64,000 bases of DNA from Microcebus murinus (GCF_040939455.1 NC_134108.1:82690001-82754000), one strand, 5' to 3'. Counted from the stretch's first letter, positions 22,830-35,029 are shown. The notes: generated by a model from the sequence alone, not told the origin. A program made the numbers and translations.

Positions 22830-25800
22830 TACATGAAAACTATTAACATTCTCAATTTTGAATCAACACAATAACATAGAATGTGCGTTATATTAAATAG
22901 TTTGCTATTGGAATTACTTTACAGAATGTGAAATGCTGTCTGTTTAAATACTATAGAACTAAATATTTTCTGAAGTTAAACTAAAAGCCAAAGACTTTCC
23001 AGAGCATGTGCTCTATAATGTTTAGCCAAAATTTTAAAGCCTACCATGATGTGTGTGATATCTCTAATAGGACTTGCAGATGTATAGATTAATAAAATAA
23101 AGCCTCTAATCTCTAGTGACTCACAATCTATTAGGTTATACATGCACACAAAGAAGCACTATACAGTCATTTAATGTTATAAGAGAACTCCATAATTAAT
23201 TGGTAAATACATGGAAAATATAAAGGAATATTCATTTTCTTCTGAATGAGAGAAAATAAGAAAAAAAATCACATTTGAGATGGATCTCAAAATTTTAAGT
23301 TGGACTTGATAGGTATGTTCAAATATTTCAGAAATTCTTTTTTTCTTGGAGCCATTCCTTCTAGGGGTTTCTTTTGGGACTAGTTGTTCACTAGGCTTAT
23401 GGCACAGAATACTATTTCTCTCTCTGAATTCCCTGTTTTTCTGGATCTCATATCTCCCTAATTTTTTTTTCTTTTTTTAATAACACATTTTTCTGTATAG
23501 CACCTAGAAGCTCCCTGAGAAAGAACATTGGGAGGGAAGTTTTTACTTTTTTTGTCTTAAAATGTCTATAGTCAACCTTCATGCTCAATTAATTATTAAG
23601 CTGGGCTTAGAACTCTGGGTGGAAAATCATTTTACCTGAAAAATTTAAAGAAATTATCTATTATATTCCAGCTTTCAATGACTTTCTAACCCTTTAGTAT
23701 TCCTACTGTTTGTGTGCTACCTATTTTTGTTTTGGGTTGTTATTGTTGTTTGATTTATTTTTCCTTAGAAAATTTTAATAACTTGTCTTTTTCCTAATGT
23801 TCAGAAATTAATAATGATGTGCTTGTCACCCACACCCCTCCCCATCTAATTTATTGTGCCAGGGAATCAGGTTCAAATCTGGATAGTCATGACCTTCCTT
23901 CACTCTTTGTTTCTAAAAACATTAATAATTAACTATTTATTCTATTTTCTACTTATGAAATTTTTCTATTTTTGAAACTCCTATCAGCCAGATGTTGAAT
24001 CCTGTATACTTTTTAGCTTTGATTTTATTAATGTAAAACATATATTTAGCAACATTGATTCAATTGTTTCTAGATAAAACTGGCAAGATTCCTTTCACAG
24101 GCCACCAAATTACCACCTTACACATCAGTAACCTTCCTTATAATTCTTGAAGATAACTTTCCATTTTTCCCTTCTTTGTCTTTGGGGGAACACCCTCCTT
24201 AAAACTAATGCTCATATCACACTAAGAGTCAAAATCATATTCTTTGCATTATCTCCTTCTTGACTAAAATTAAATTGGATTATTTTTCAATTTCTCTTAT
24301 TTCCCCCTGATCCTCAAAAGCATAAAGAACATATACAAGCTTTACAAATGTATCTACTGACAAAATGGGAAGACTTATGTTTTCTCTCTGATTATGACCA
24401 TCTTCTTTCTTCTTCCCCACATGTCCTCTTCCTCTATTGCTTGGAGACAGGTGGAAAGTAACTCTGCACATTGCCAGTTCTTTCCTTCCCTATTGTCCAT
24501 AGTTCTACTTTTTTGACTTTCTATTATTTTTAATTTCCTATTTCAGTCTCATATGTTGAACTTTTATTGGTGTTCTCATGTTTTTATTTCCAAGAGTTCT
24601 TTCTTGTTCTCTGAGTTTTAAAAGTATATTATTCTCTTTTCATTTCAGAGATACATTATAATCTTTTATTTCATTCTGGACAATGATTTATACCTTCTTT
24701 GAAGTCACCTGTTGCTCCTTGAAAGTTCATTTTCACAGTTCCTTTTTCATTTCTTTTATTTGGATCCTTAATTTTAGAGGTTTCCTTAAGTTACAATACT
24801 AAATATTAGAGATTTTCCTTAAATTAAATAATGAATAAATTGACTGGAAATTCTGCCTCTATCTGTATATGGTGTGTCTAATCAATGCGTTTTACAAAAA
24901 GGCAAAGCCATCTTTTTCCATTAAAGACATTCTACATTCAAATACTTCAGTATTTTTGCCTGGGTTTGTTCAGTTTCTGTTCAGTCTTTCCCTGAAGATA
25001 AGTGGTACCAATATTTGTGCTTGAGTGGAGCAAGAGAGTGAAGCATGGTTTTCTTTTTATTAAAATATTTTCACATTATGAATTTTGTCCAGCATGTCAC
25101 CCCACACTCCTATGGCATTGAGGAGTCAAGTCCAAACACTCCTTGGTTCCATATTTTTATATTTTTAAAATATATAAACATAAAGACTTCTATTTTAAAA
25201 ACTAGAAATTTTATGGTGATTTTAATGATTAGCAATAATTTAACTATTGAATTAGATAGTTATATGGCTCCAGTTATATTCTAAGAAATAATCTATTTAT
25301 GTAGCTAGTATATCATAAACACATCCTCAAACTTTCTCTGGAAAACTTACATTAACATTAGAATCTCTCATAATTGCAATTTATAGAATAGTGTTCTCAT
25401 TTTTCTCCCAATGGAAATCAAGTCCCACTTAATAAAGGTTATATTAAAAGAGAGGGCCTAGTTAAAAGTAGGCCAGACATCTCAATTCAGATTCCAATGA
25501 CCCCATTATAAAATGTAAGCTTAAATCTCAAGAAATGGTCATATGCTGCATTTCTTAAGTATTGAGGGCCTAAAAAAAAATGGATCTTTTGTACCTCTTT
25601 TGCCTCTGAGCTAACAACATTATTTTTAAAAGGCCAAAATTCAGCATTTAAAAAAAAAAAAAAACCTGACAATGTAAACTATAAGAAACAATGCAGTGGA
25701 AAGAAAACCAAGAAGTAAATGACCAGGAAAGGCACTACATAGACTCAGGAGAAAAATAGATCAATAAATAAGAAGACAAGGTAGACAAACCAAGTAGACT

Positions 25801-26150
25801 AAATCAGAGTGACAGAGACAACTGGAGGGCAGACATGAAAGCTATGAAGACTACAACTAGAACATCACAAATTATTCTGGGACACTATGAATGAGAACAA
25901 GATAAAGATTGCAAGCTAACATTCCAAAGCTAGATTTATTCCATGTCTGTTGCCATATATGTCAGAAAGTTAATATAAAAATTTAGATTTCTAGTTTTAT
26001 TGATATTAGGTCAGGTACCACTTGCTCCCATTTCTAAATGACGGAAAATGTTTATATTAAGAATATTAGGTGGGCCACTGGAATGAAAATGAATTTTGTG
26101 GCTTGGCATCTAGAGCTGTGTCAATATTGGAAGGCTTCTGGTTTCCACTT
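22830..26150. other. AT-rich unique DNA
   Basis: No gene or clear repeat. There is a run of 15 A at 25660-25674. Pyrimidine-rich stretches at 23,330-24,780 have no recognised origin. Confidence 0.4.
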
Positions 26151-26245
26151 GTTGTGAGATATTGGATTGGTTGAAGGTTGTGAACAGAGAAGTGATATTA
26201 TCTGACTTATGTTTATGAATACCTACTTTGGTTTCCTGCATTAAA
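26150..26245. repeat. Possible L2 fragment
   Basis: The stretch 'ggttgtgaacagagaagtga', then 'tattatctgacttatgttta' resembles an L2-type consensus segment (gagcagaggagtgacatgatctgactta...). Short and diverged. Confidence 0.35.
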
Positions 26246-27555
26246 TCTTTAATTATGAAATGTGATTTTTTACTTAAATAAATCTTCTGAGAAATTAGAA
26301 TTTTCTTATTTAAGTACCAAAAGATTGCATTTAGTTGAAAATATTTTTTTCCAATAAGTCTCTTGGAAACACATTTCTTCACTCTTTCTTATGCATTCAA
26401 AATATAACACAGAGATTTCTTACTTAATACCACCATTCTTCCCACTCAATAATGAACTGAATTGTAGTGTAACTATTCTTCTATCACTAGGTATTGGAGT
26501 GGAACTCTGGGGAGAGGTAACGTTCTGAATGCAAACAATCCTTTGTTTTAAGTACAGACCCAATTTGGGATTTGTAAAGTTGCCTAATTTCTGTTAAGAT
26601 TCTGTTTTCCCTTTAGAAGTATGGAAATAGCATTATACCAAAACTTTACAGTGGTTTGAAGATTTCAGTTACTATATAGGCAATTTCTGCCACATTAAAT
26701 GGGGTGATTATTATTACAAGGTTGTTACTACCTCTAAGTTGAAAAATCGGACTACCAAGATTAATATTTTTATAAGTATGTCAACCAAGGCTCCAAACAG
26801 CTTGAAAATATCTTCTAATAAATATAAAAATCTTTACTACCAACCACTATGACAATCACTTCAGCCTGATTAGGAACTTTTCTTTTTCCTTCATCCAAAT
26901 ATCCAGATGCTAAAAAGGTTAAAATGACTATAAATCTGACCTCATTAGAAGAAAAAGATTAACTTTTGTTTATTCCATCTCAACAGATTTTAGAAATGTT
27001 TGGTGTTCTGGAATAACAACACAATTCACTGAGGAGATGTTGTCTTAGCGAATTAAAGAACAAAACCCAACAACTGTAGCTTTAAAAATGTCCTAATATG
27101 TTTCCAACGTCATCATCCAAACATTTTACCTTCAATTCCAGGTAAATTAATATTCCAGAATTTGAGCAGAACTTACGTTTTATTAGATAATAGAGTAAAA
27201 AAGTAGTGAAATTGAAATAGCACCATTTCATGGAATAGTTAAGAGATTTCAAAGAATATATATCTCATTTTAACTAACTAGTAGGCGTAAGCAAGAAGAG
27301 CTACAGAGATGTAAGAAATAAGCAAATAGGGACATTTATTCTGCAGGCTTGAATTTCTTTCTCTTTCAGATGATTCTAAAACATCCTGTTGAGATCACTC
27401 TAATTCTCTGTTCTATTCTCTCATATTACCTCTTCCATTCCATGTAAATTATGAGATATGAGGCCTAAGTCCTTTTATGGCAACACTACAATTTCAAAAC
27501 TTTGAAATTGAAAATAAATTTAGCAAAATTTGGTTTAATTTCCAAGTCCAACAGA
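26245..27555. other. AT-rich unique DNA
   Basis: No gene or clear repeat seen. Confidence 0.45.
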
Positions 27556-27626
27556 TATACATATGAAGACATACATATATGTGTATAGACACATATATAT
27601 ATATGAAAATATACATATATATATAA
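27556..27626. repeat. TA/CA-rich simple repeat
   Basis: Mixed atacat and tatata units with CA interruptions. It generates a spurious minus-strand open frame rich in I/Y residues. Confidence 0.8.
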
Positions 27627-28129
27627 CTACTGATAGGAATATGAATGTATGCCTTAAAGGAAGAGTGAACTAACAATGAAAATAACTGTGACTAATTTCA
27701 TGCAGCTCTTCTGGTTATAGATCCCTAGGTTTAGAAATTAAATTCTATCCTGTTGAGTTGCTCTAGTTTTTCCATTCAGAGTGGGGCCTCAAAGGCTATA
27801 GGATTAAAGAGGTTGAAGAGCTCTGAGCAAGGTTAACCAGCTCTACCACATTTCAAATAGACTAAGAGTCCAAACGATCTAAAGCCCATTACCAAAGTGC
27901 ATAGCTGGGCCTACCCTACAGCACACACTTCAAAACCTGCCTTTTTCCACACTGTCCACTGTTGGTCTCCTTCTCCCCTTCCTTACTTCATTGCTTAGTT
28001 TGTACAGATCTATTTTTATGACCTCTATCTTTCCTGCTTTCCTCTTTGTTTGTTACTGTTTTCTGTTCTCTGATTTATTGTTTTTTCCTTCTTGTGGCAT
28101 CCTTCTTTTCTCCTCCTACACTTATCTGA

Positions 28130-28478
28130 TGAGAATGTGTCTATGTCTTAGCCCATTACAAAATATCATAAACTGGGTAGTTTATACACAACATAGATTA
28201 ATTTCTCACAGTTCTGGAGGTTAGAAAATACAAGTTCAAGGCAGATTTCATGTTTGGTGAGGACCTACTTTCTGGTCCATAGACAACTTTTAGCTATAAC
28301 TTCTCATGGTGAAAGGGGTAAGGGTCTCTCTCAGGCCTTTTTTACAAGGGCTCTAATCTCCTTCATGAGGATCACACCCTTATGACCTTATCATGTCCCA
28401 AAGGCTTCACCTCTGCCCTTAAGACTTCAACATATGGATTTGGGGGGACAGAAACATTCAAACTATAGCAACCAAACA
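28130..28478 (-). repeat. MaLR-type LTR, reverse orientation
   Basis: The reverse-strand layout is typical of MST/MLT1-like LTRs: 'aatatcataaactgggtagt', 'aatttctcacagttctggag', then 'tcatgaggatcacaccctta', 'gacttcaacatatgga', and 'ggacagaaacattcaaacta'. The known forward consensus is ...gaatgtttgtgtccccccaaaattcatatgttgaa...ctccagaactgtgagaaataaatttctg. No internal retroviral genes accompany it, so it is a solo LTR. Confidence 0.8.
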
Positions 28479-28616
28479 ATGCATTCTCCATAATTTGTTT
28501 TACTATTTTATATTTATTGTTTTTGTTTATTTCTTTATAGGAAAAAATAACTGAATCATTATTGTCTTTCTTTTAATGATGCTTTTCTTTTGAACATGTC
28601 ACTAAAGTTGATTTTT

Positions 28617-28732
28617 GTTTACTTGTTTCTCTATAGAAATAATGTTGACCTCCCTGTTTATCAGAGCTACTGTGTCAGTAGCTGACATTGCAAATGGAAG
28701 GATTCACTAATGCTGGCAGATAGGGCTGCCTG
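28617..28732 (+). repeat. Copy A of a dispersed unit of about 115 bp
   Basis: This stretch (gtttacttgtttctctatag ... aaatggaaggattcactaat) is related at roughly 75-80 percent identity, by eye, to 29932-30051 in the same orientation. Family unknown; probably part of an LTR. Confidence 0.75.
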
Positions 28733-28779
28733 GGGTAGATGGTGTGATGCTCACCAAAATTTGTGGTGCTCCTTTCATA

Positions 28780-29152
28780 TGATTAAGTTGTCCCTGGAAA
28801 GTCCCTGCCTATCCAGGGATATTTCCCAACACTCCTTACGTCCAGGTGTAGCTATCTTTGCCAATTGAAATGTGAGCAGAAGTGGCAATTCCAGTCCACA
28901 AGAAGCAAGTCTGCCTTCTCCACAAGCTTTCCCCTTTCTCTGCTTATATTCATAAAATTCCATGTGCCATAGGGGTGAAGATCCACAATTAAGGAATTTG
29001 TATTCTTGTATAATCCCATGAAGGAAAGCCACCCACAGCCCAGGAGAACCTTTACTGAAATGTTACGTGATCAAGAAATAAAGTTCTATTATTTGGCCAC
29101 TAAAACTCTGGAGTTTGTTACAGCAGCAAACAATTACCCAAACTAATACACT
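28780..29152 (+). repeat. LTR-like fossil
   Basis: 'ccaattgaaatgtgagcaga', then a long divergent middle, 'gatcaagaaataaagttcta' with a polyadenylation signal, and a 3' end 'gtttgttacagcagcaaaca' ending near 'aactaatacac'. The terminal words match those of MaLR/ERVL-like LTR 3' ends. Internal minus-strand open frame (85 codons) is incidental. Confidence 0.55.
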
Positions 29153-29159
29153 ATTGATC

Positions 29160-29825
29160 TTGGAAATTTTCTTTTAGTCAAGACTAAAATATTAATATTA
29201 TCATATTAATCTAACAATTTTATGCAAGTTCCTTTTATACAATTTAAAAATTAGAGAATACCAGGATATATATTTTACAGAGAAATAATAGAGAATGTAA
29301 AATTCAAAACAATTCATTAAAATGGCATAAGAAATTTTTAAAAACAGAGTTAAGAAAAGCCATCATTTGCATCTGTATGAATAATATCAAAACATCTATC
29401 AGGTAAGTCATTAGACAACTTGAAATAATATCTTTTTTGAAATGTTTTATTATCATTATGCTGTTCCTCTGGTGTTGTTATTAGTATTATTAGCATTATT
29501 ATTTTAATTTTCAAATTCTAGATGTTAACTGAATCCTGGAATTAATGTAGTGTTATAACTTTTACAATAATGCTATCAATCTTGTATCAAAAATCATAAT
29601 GAAATTAAATAAATATGAGAAATTCACAAAAATAATAGGTCCAAAATTGACTGTTTTAGTTCCAACAGGCAACAATTCTTAAAATGATCTCAACCTGGAT
29701 ATATTCCTCAATTTCAGATCTTTTACTTTTACTATTTACCCCATCTTCCCCCTGATTACACCCATATTCTGAATTATTTCACCTTTTTTTCCCCAGGGGT
29801 TTTCATTCTATATACCTGTCTTGTA
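29160..29825. other. AT-rich DNA
   Basis: No gene. Small ATT-rich patch at about 29,470-29,505. Confidence 0.45.
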
Positions 29826-29931
29826 TATGTTCTAAAGCAAGGATCACAAGCTCAAAGGTTTACAGGTGCTGGAAAAGTGGCCCAGGGATAGGAGCTGTGA
29901 TGAAATGGATGAGGCTGCACTCCCTCAAGTT

Positions 29932-30051
29932 GTTTACTTGTTTCTGTATTGAAAATAATGTTGGTCTCCTTGCTTATCAAAGCCACTATCAGTCAGTACA
30001 GATTGAGGTTTTAAATGGAAAGATTCATTAATACTGATGGATAAGGCTACA
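29932..30051 (+). repeat. Copy B of the dispersed unit of about 115 bp
   Basis: Matches copy A (28617-28732), starting gtttacttgtttctgtattg and including aaatggaaagattcattaat. Upstream words ('ggaaaagtggcccagggata', 'gaaatggatgaggctgcact') suggest that this is part of a longer LTR-like repeat starting near 29,830. Confidence 0.7.
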
Positions 30052-30059
30052 GATGTTAC

Positions 30060-30797
30060 AAGCTATAGACAAATGTTATCTTGTGGAAATGCTGGCCTAG
30101 TGCTTTGAAATCCTCTTATTTTTTAAGAGAAATTTAAAATCCAGAGTTGTATGTGAAATTACTTAATTTTAAAACTCTAGGAGGCAACTCAAATATGTTG
30201 AGAACACAGCCTTGACCTGTGTTCTAAAGATTTTACTTATATATAAATAATTGACATGTATTTTAAATTGGTAAAGAAAAAAAGATCAAAGATCATTTGC
30301 AATCAAAGACATTTTGGCCTCTGTTTGGATTTATTATGACCTACAGAAATATGGCATTTTCTAGGATGGTTTTATAAATGGATGGATTATCAATATTTTT
30401 TCTGTGTTATATTTCATCATATTTTTTTAAATGATGAATAAGAAAAAAGGAAAACAATTGCATGCATCTTTTTTTTAGGGATCCCCTCTTATTACCTGAA
30501 AATACTTTAATAATTCCTATGATCCCATTTATATCAATAAATTTTAAATGTTCCCCTGAAACCTTCTATCTGGGGTAAAAAAGAACCACACAAGGGCAAA
30601 GTAGTGACAATCAGAAATAAATAAATAAATAAAAAGATTTTGAGCTAGAGTATATAGTAACAAGATAATAACTTAAGAAAAAATTTCTTAAGGAAACTGA
30701 ATTATCAAAGATTTGCATTGAACTGCAGCCAGTCAAAATGCACCAAGCACCGTAAATATTTTACTATTTAAGGAAAATATCTATATACAGTATAAAG
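30060..30797. other. AT-rich DNA
   Basis: No gene. A short AAAT run at about 30,618-30,635 could be the tail of an unrecognised retroelement. Confidence 0.4.
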
Positions 30798-30809
30798 AAT
30801 GAACTTCCA

Positions 30810-31246
30810 TAAATCCTTTGCCTAGGCTGATATCTAGAAGAGTTTTTCCTATGTTTTCTTTTAGAATGTTTATGGTTTCATGCTATACATTTAAGTCTTT
30901 TATCCATCTTGAATTAATTTTTGTATATGGCGAGAGATAGGCATCCTGTTTCATTCTTCTGCATGTGTCTATCCAATTTCCCAGCACCATTTATTAAATA
31001 GGGTTTCCTTTCTCCAGTGTATGTTGTTGTCTGCTTTGTCAAAGATCAGATGGTCATAGCTATACGGTTTTATTTCTGGGTTCTCTATTCTGTTTCATTG
31101 GTCTGTGTGTCTACTTTTATACCAGTTACATGTTGTTTTGGTTACTACAGCCTTGTAGTATAATTTGAGGTTAGGTAATATGATGTCTCCAGATTTGTTC
31201 TTTTTGCTTATGATTGCTTTGGGCATTTAGGCTCTTTTTTTGGCTC
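30810..31246 (-). pseudogene. L1 ORF2 3' fragment, inverted segment
   Basis: Reverse complement carries the L1 ORF2 C-terminal coding region, around the stretch coding for the 'KIDGIKDLN'-like area in human L1 numbering. The inverted and direct segments share about 45 bp of L1 sequence (the 'ctagatatcagcctatgcaa' region occurs in both), which is a small duplication at the inversion joint. Broken; no open frame. Confidence 0.8.
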
Positions 31247-31982
31247 CAAATGAAGAACTTTTCTAGATATCAGCCTATGCAAAGAATTTATGACTAGACA
31301 CCAAAGGCAAATACGGTGACTACAGAAATAAATAAATGAGACTTAATTAAATTAAAAAGCTTCTGCACAACAAAGGAAATAATCCACAGAGTGAAAAGAC
31401 AACCTACAGAATGGAAAAAAAATATTCTCAAACTATATATCAAAGGACTAATATCCAGAATCTACAAAGAACTCAAACAAATCAGCTAGAACAAAAAAAT
31501 TCATCCCATCAAAAAGTGGGCAAAAGACATCAACAGTTTTTTCAAAAGAAGGTAGACAAATGGTCAACAAATATATGAAAAAATACTCAACCTCACTAAT
31601 CATCAGGGAAATGCAAATTAAAACTACAATGAGACACCACCTTACCCCTATCAGAATGGCCACTGTTAAAAAGTCAAAAAACAATAGATGCTGGCATGGA
31701 TAAAGACAGAAAGGAATGCTTATATACTGCTAGTGGAACTGCAAATTATTAATGGTATAACCACTATAGAAAACAGTATGGAGAGTCCTCAAAGAAATAA
31801 ATGTAGATCTACCATTTCATCCATCAATCATACTGCTGGGTATCTACCAAAAAAAAAAAATCATTTTACGAAGAAGATACCTGCACACAAATATTTATTG
31901 CAGCACAACTCACATTTGCAAAGATGTGGAATCAGCCTAAGTGCCTATCAATTCAAGAGTGGATAAAGAAAATATGGTGGGT

Positions 31983-32014
<32 letters not shown>

Positions 32015-32359
32015 ATCATGGAGTACTACTCATCCATAAAAAGGAATGAAATAATGTTGCAGCAACTTGGATGGAACTAGAGACCATTATCCTAAGTGAA
32101 GTTTCTCAGGAACAGAAAAACAAGCACCACATATTCTCACTAATAAGTGGGATCTAAAGGATATGGGCACAAAGAAATATAAAGGACATGAAACCAAGAA
32201 AGGGGGCAGTGAGAGGATGAGGGTTAAAAACTTCTGTATTGGGTACAGTGAATCTCTTCTGGTGATGGGCACATAGAAATCCCTGACTTAAGCGTTATAC
32301 AAGGTATCTATGCAACGAAACCATTTGTACCCCCTTAATATTTTGAAATTTAAAAAGAA
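31247..32359 (+). pseudogene. L1 ORF2 end and 3' UTR, direct segment
   Basis: Contains 'aaaaagcttctgcacaacaa', 'ctaatatccagaatctacaa', 'gaaatgcaaattaaaactac', 'tactgctgggtatctacc' and 'ggaatgaaataatgttgcag', in L1 order, then a 3' UTR ending near 'aatattttgaaatttaaaaa'. A GT microsatellite interrupts it at about 31,980-32,015. Open frames of 78-92 codons on either strand are decay products. Confidence 0.9.
31979..32015. repeat. (GT)n microsatellite inside the L1
   Basis: About 16 GT units with one interruption, at the point where L1 normally has a short TA/CA-rich stretch before 'accatggaatac'. It therefore grew after the L1 insertion. Confidence 0.9.
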
Positions 32360-32534
32360 TATAATTATAAGGTGTTCCAGATATTATTTTAAAACCTAGC
32401 ACCTGCTTTTTAGGCATAAACTGCAAACTCACTGAAATTATGTTTGGAAATAAATATTTTGATGACCAGTGTCCATGATACATGTAGTGTAAGAAAAATA
32501 CGTGTGTTAAAAGCAAAAAATAAATAAATAAATA
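32360..32534 (+). other. Probable 3'-transduced sequence and second A-rich tail
   Basis: 155 bp of non-L1 DNA between the L1 tail and an A-rich AAAT-repeat tail directly followed by the target-site duplication. It contains aataaa at 32449-32454. Its source locus is elsewhere in the genome. Confidence 0.6.
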
Positions 32535-32824
32535 AATGAACTTCCAGTTACTCCATAGTGCTATATGTGAAACTTTTAAGAAATACAACTATATGAATTA
32601 AAGAAACAACAGAACTTTGCCAATATAGTAATTGTTCTTGCCAAATATCAATGTATGGAATACTTATTCTTTATGTATACTCTCTGCCAAAAAAAAAGAT
32701 GTGCATTAAATAGGAATTATTTAACATTTCTAGAATCAAACAGCAAAATGCAATTGAACAAACTATATTCTGAAATGACTGGCTCCTGAATAACTGCATT
32801 GTTTGGGGTTTTTTATTTGTTTGT

Positions 32825-32844
32825 TTTGCTTTGCTTTGCTTTGC
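32825..32844. repeat. (TTTGC)4 short tandem repeat
   Basis: Four perfect pentanucleotide copies following T/G-rich DNA. Confidence 0.85.
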
Positions 32845-32974
32845 AAATTGAGTTAGGGATGATCAGATTTTAGAAAAAGCTTATTTTTTTAAAGGAAGCT
32901 AGCTACTTTCATGTAAGTGTAGGTTAACTCAAAACCCTTGGTGCCCCATGACTCAAGTTATATGTACGTAAACA

Positions 32975-33125
32975 TTGTATCATTAACTCAACACACATTC
33001 ATTAAAAAATACATTTTACTCAGCACTACACCGAGAAACACGGGAGACATAAAAGTAATAAGATTCTGTCCGTGTCCTGGGGAATTTTGGTCTAGCTGGG
33101 AATCCAAGACCATAGAAATATTAGA
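32975..33125. repeat. L2-like ancient repeat fragment
   Basis: Same consensus region as 2845-2990: 'cacacattcattaaaaaata', 'actcagcactacaccgagaa', 'gaagattctgtccgtgtcct'-like wording near 33,060. Family by memory. Confidence 0.4.
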
Positions 33126-33129
33126 AAAC

Positions 33130-33740
33130 AAAAGCAAAAGCAAGTACATAAAAATGTAGCTTAAAAGAGATTCATACCATAGGTAGGTGCTTCAACAGCA
33201 CTTCTTTGGCTATGAATTAGCTTCATTACAATTTCATTATTGGATTAGCATTCTAGAAAGATAATAATGTCCATAAAATGGCATGCTTTCATTTAGGAAA
33301 CAAACAACAAAATACTAGAAGTCAACTTTTTTCTCCCTTTTAAAGGAGAGTACTATTTATCTCAAAATAATCTGCATAAAGATGTACAAAGATTTGTTAA
33401 TATATACATGCTAAATGAGACAAATAAACACCATTGTTGCTTGATAAGTGGAAAACAAAATGGCAATACATTATGATCAATCTAATTGGACAAACATGAG
33501 AATAAAGAAAACTATAGAAGCAACATTGGCTTTCCTAAAACACAGGTTCTTCAATTACTACTTCTTAGGGAGATGGTGATTGGGAGAAGGTTCCAAATAA
33601 CAGAGTGATTGAAGACCTCATCTAAATGCTGCTTAGTCATGGAGGGCCCTTCCACAAGGAAGGCCCACAGACCCACCAATAGGGGAAGGTAAACTGGAGA
33701 AGCTCCTGACAAAGGAAACTCCCCATGGCGTTAATATTTC
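33130..33740. other. Unique DNA
   Basis: No gene or clear repeat seen. Confidence 0.45.
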
Positions 33741-33747
33741 TGCAGAT

Positions 33748-34041
33748 TTTTTTTTTTTTTTTTTTTTTTTTGAGTCTTACTGTGTTGCCTGAGCTGGAGA
33801 GCAGTGGTATCTGCATAGCTCACTGCAACCTCCAACTCCTGGGCCCAAGTGATCCTCCTGCCTCAGCCTCCTGGGTAGGTGAGACTGCAGGCATGTGCTA
33901 CTATGCCAAGGTTTTTTTTTTTCTATTTTTAGTAGAGACAGGGTCTTGCTCTTGCTCAAGATGGTCTCAAACTTCTGACCTCAAGTGGTCCTCCCACATT
34001 AGTGCTAGTATTACAGGCATGAGCAACTGCACCCAGCCAGA
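33748..34041 (-). mobile_element. Alu, strepsirrhine-leaning, reverse orientation
   Basis: Poly-T, then 'gcctgagctggagagcagtg', 'gtctgcatagctcactgcaa'-like left arm, an internal T-run with 'ctatttttagtagagacagg', 'gtcttgctcttgctcaagat' and a final 'gcacccagccag'. The 'cttgctcttgctcaggctgg' wording is typical of strepsirrhine Alus. A 146-codon open frame over it (33725-34165) is an Alu artefact. Target-site duplication short or decayed (cagat). Confidence 0.9.
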
Positions 34042-34049
34042 TCTTTTCT

Positions 34050-34895
34050 TTATTCCTATCCATCCTCTCAGGCTGTTTCTTTCTATTCCTCATCTCACGT
34101 TTACTAAATTTTCAGTGTTTTCCTATGAGTTGTCTTACTCTCTCCATCTTACATGCATGTTTTAGCTTTACTTCACTTGGATTTCAATTTCTTTTCTCTA
34201 AGATTTATTTCACCTAAATTTATTTTAATATAATTTTATATAAATTAAATTTTAATATCTTAACTCTAAATACTATTTTAAGATTTTAAGCCCAGTTATA
34301 ATAATTTTCCTTTTTCTCTTTGCTTTTGATGTCCTATATCTCCTATCTTAAGTCTTTTGTATACCTGTTTGTTTCATCATATTTTATTTTGGTTACTGGT
34401 TTTGAGCCAGAACTTAATTTTTGTAGAAATAATTTATCAATTTATTATTTATTTCCTTTGTTTTCTCTTCTTTGTATTGAGTGTCAGCAAACTGCAGGTT
34501 TGCAAGAGGGACTGTCAATATATCTGTCTTAGGAGATGGAGGCTATCTTACTTCCAACTACCCCTGCTCTTTCTAACTACGGGTTCAGAAGAAAATATTA
34601 ATTTTTTCCTGATGATACCAACTGCATGAAACTAAACTGCATCAAAACTAGGGCTTGTATATAATAAATTTTTATATTTGCATAAAGGATTAAAGGAAGA
34701 GCCTAAAATATGAAATACATAAGTTAGCCACAATGAGCACATCCCTCTGTTTCAAGAGTCCAAAACTTTACCTTTAAACTCACTTTCCAATCTTATCTCT
34801 TACTCTGATCCACATCTATATTCTAGGAAAACGATACCTAATCTATGAACCTGAGAATGCTCCTGTGCTCTCCCAATATAGTTTTGGAAAAACAC
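34050..34895. other. AT-rich DNA
   Basis: No gene. Overlapping 70- and 90-codon frames at 34320-34629 are hydrophobic because of T-richness and are not recognisable. Confidence 0.45.
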
Positions 34896-34899
34896 ATGA

Positions 34900-35020
34900 T
34901 TTAAAGATAGAAACACTTGGCATCTAATTTTGCCTTTTCACTGCTTGTGGCACTCTGGACAAATTACTCATCTGAGCTACTGGGAACATAAGATAATTGT
35001 CACTGTCAGGTTCAAATGAA
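34900..35020 (+). repeat. MIR remnant, forward
   Basis: 'actctggacaaattactcat', then 'ctgagctactgggaacataa', then 'gataattgtcactgtcaggt' matches a diverged MIR core. Confidence 0.45.
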
Positions 35021-35029
35021 TGCAGTTCT

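Larger units (their letters stand above)
30798..32546 (+). mobile_element. L1 insertion, 5'-inverted, with probable 3' transduction and 12-bp target-site duplication
   Basis: Identical 12-bp copies of aatgaacttcca at 30798-30809 and 32535-32546 bound a composite. 30810 to about 31246 is L1 ORF2 3' DNA in minus orientation (for example 'caatttcccagcaccattta' and 'tccatcttgaattaattttt'). About 31247-32359 is the downstream L1 3' end in plus orientation, ending 'accatttgtacccccttaat' and an A-rich stretch. 32360-32514 is non-L1 DNA. 32515-32534 is a second A-rich, AAAT-repeated tail. This is the expected layout of a twin-primed L1 that read through its own polyadenylation site. Confidence 0.75.

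Noticed and set aside
29440..29505. ATT-rich patch as a structured element
   Set aside because: Simple low-complexity sequence without clear unit or flanking duplication.
33725..34165. 146-codon plus-strand open frame, the longest in the window
   Set aside because: It runs through the poly-T and body of a minus-strand Alu; the protein is an antisense Alu artefact.
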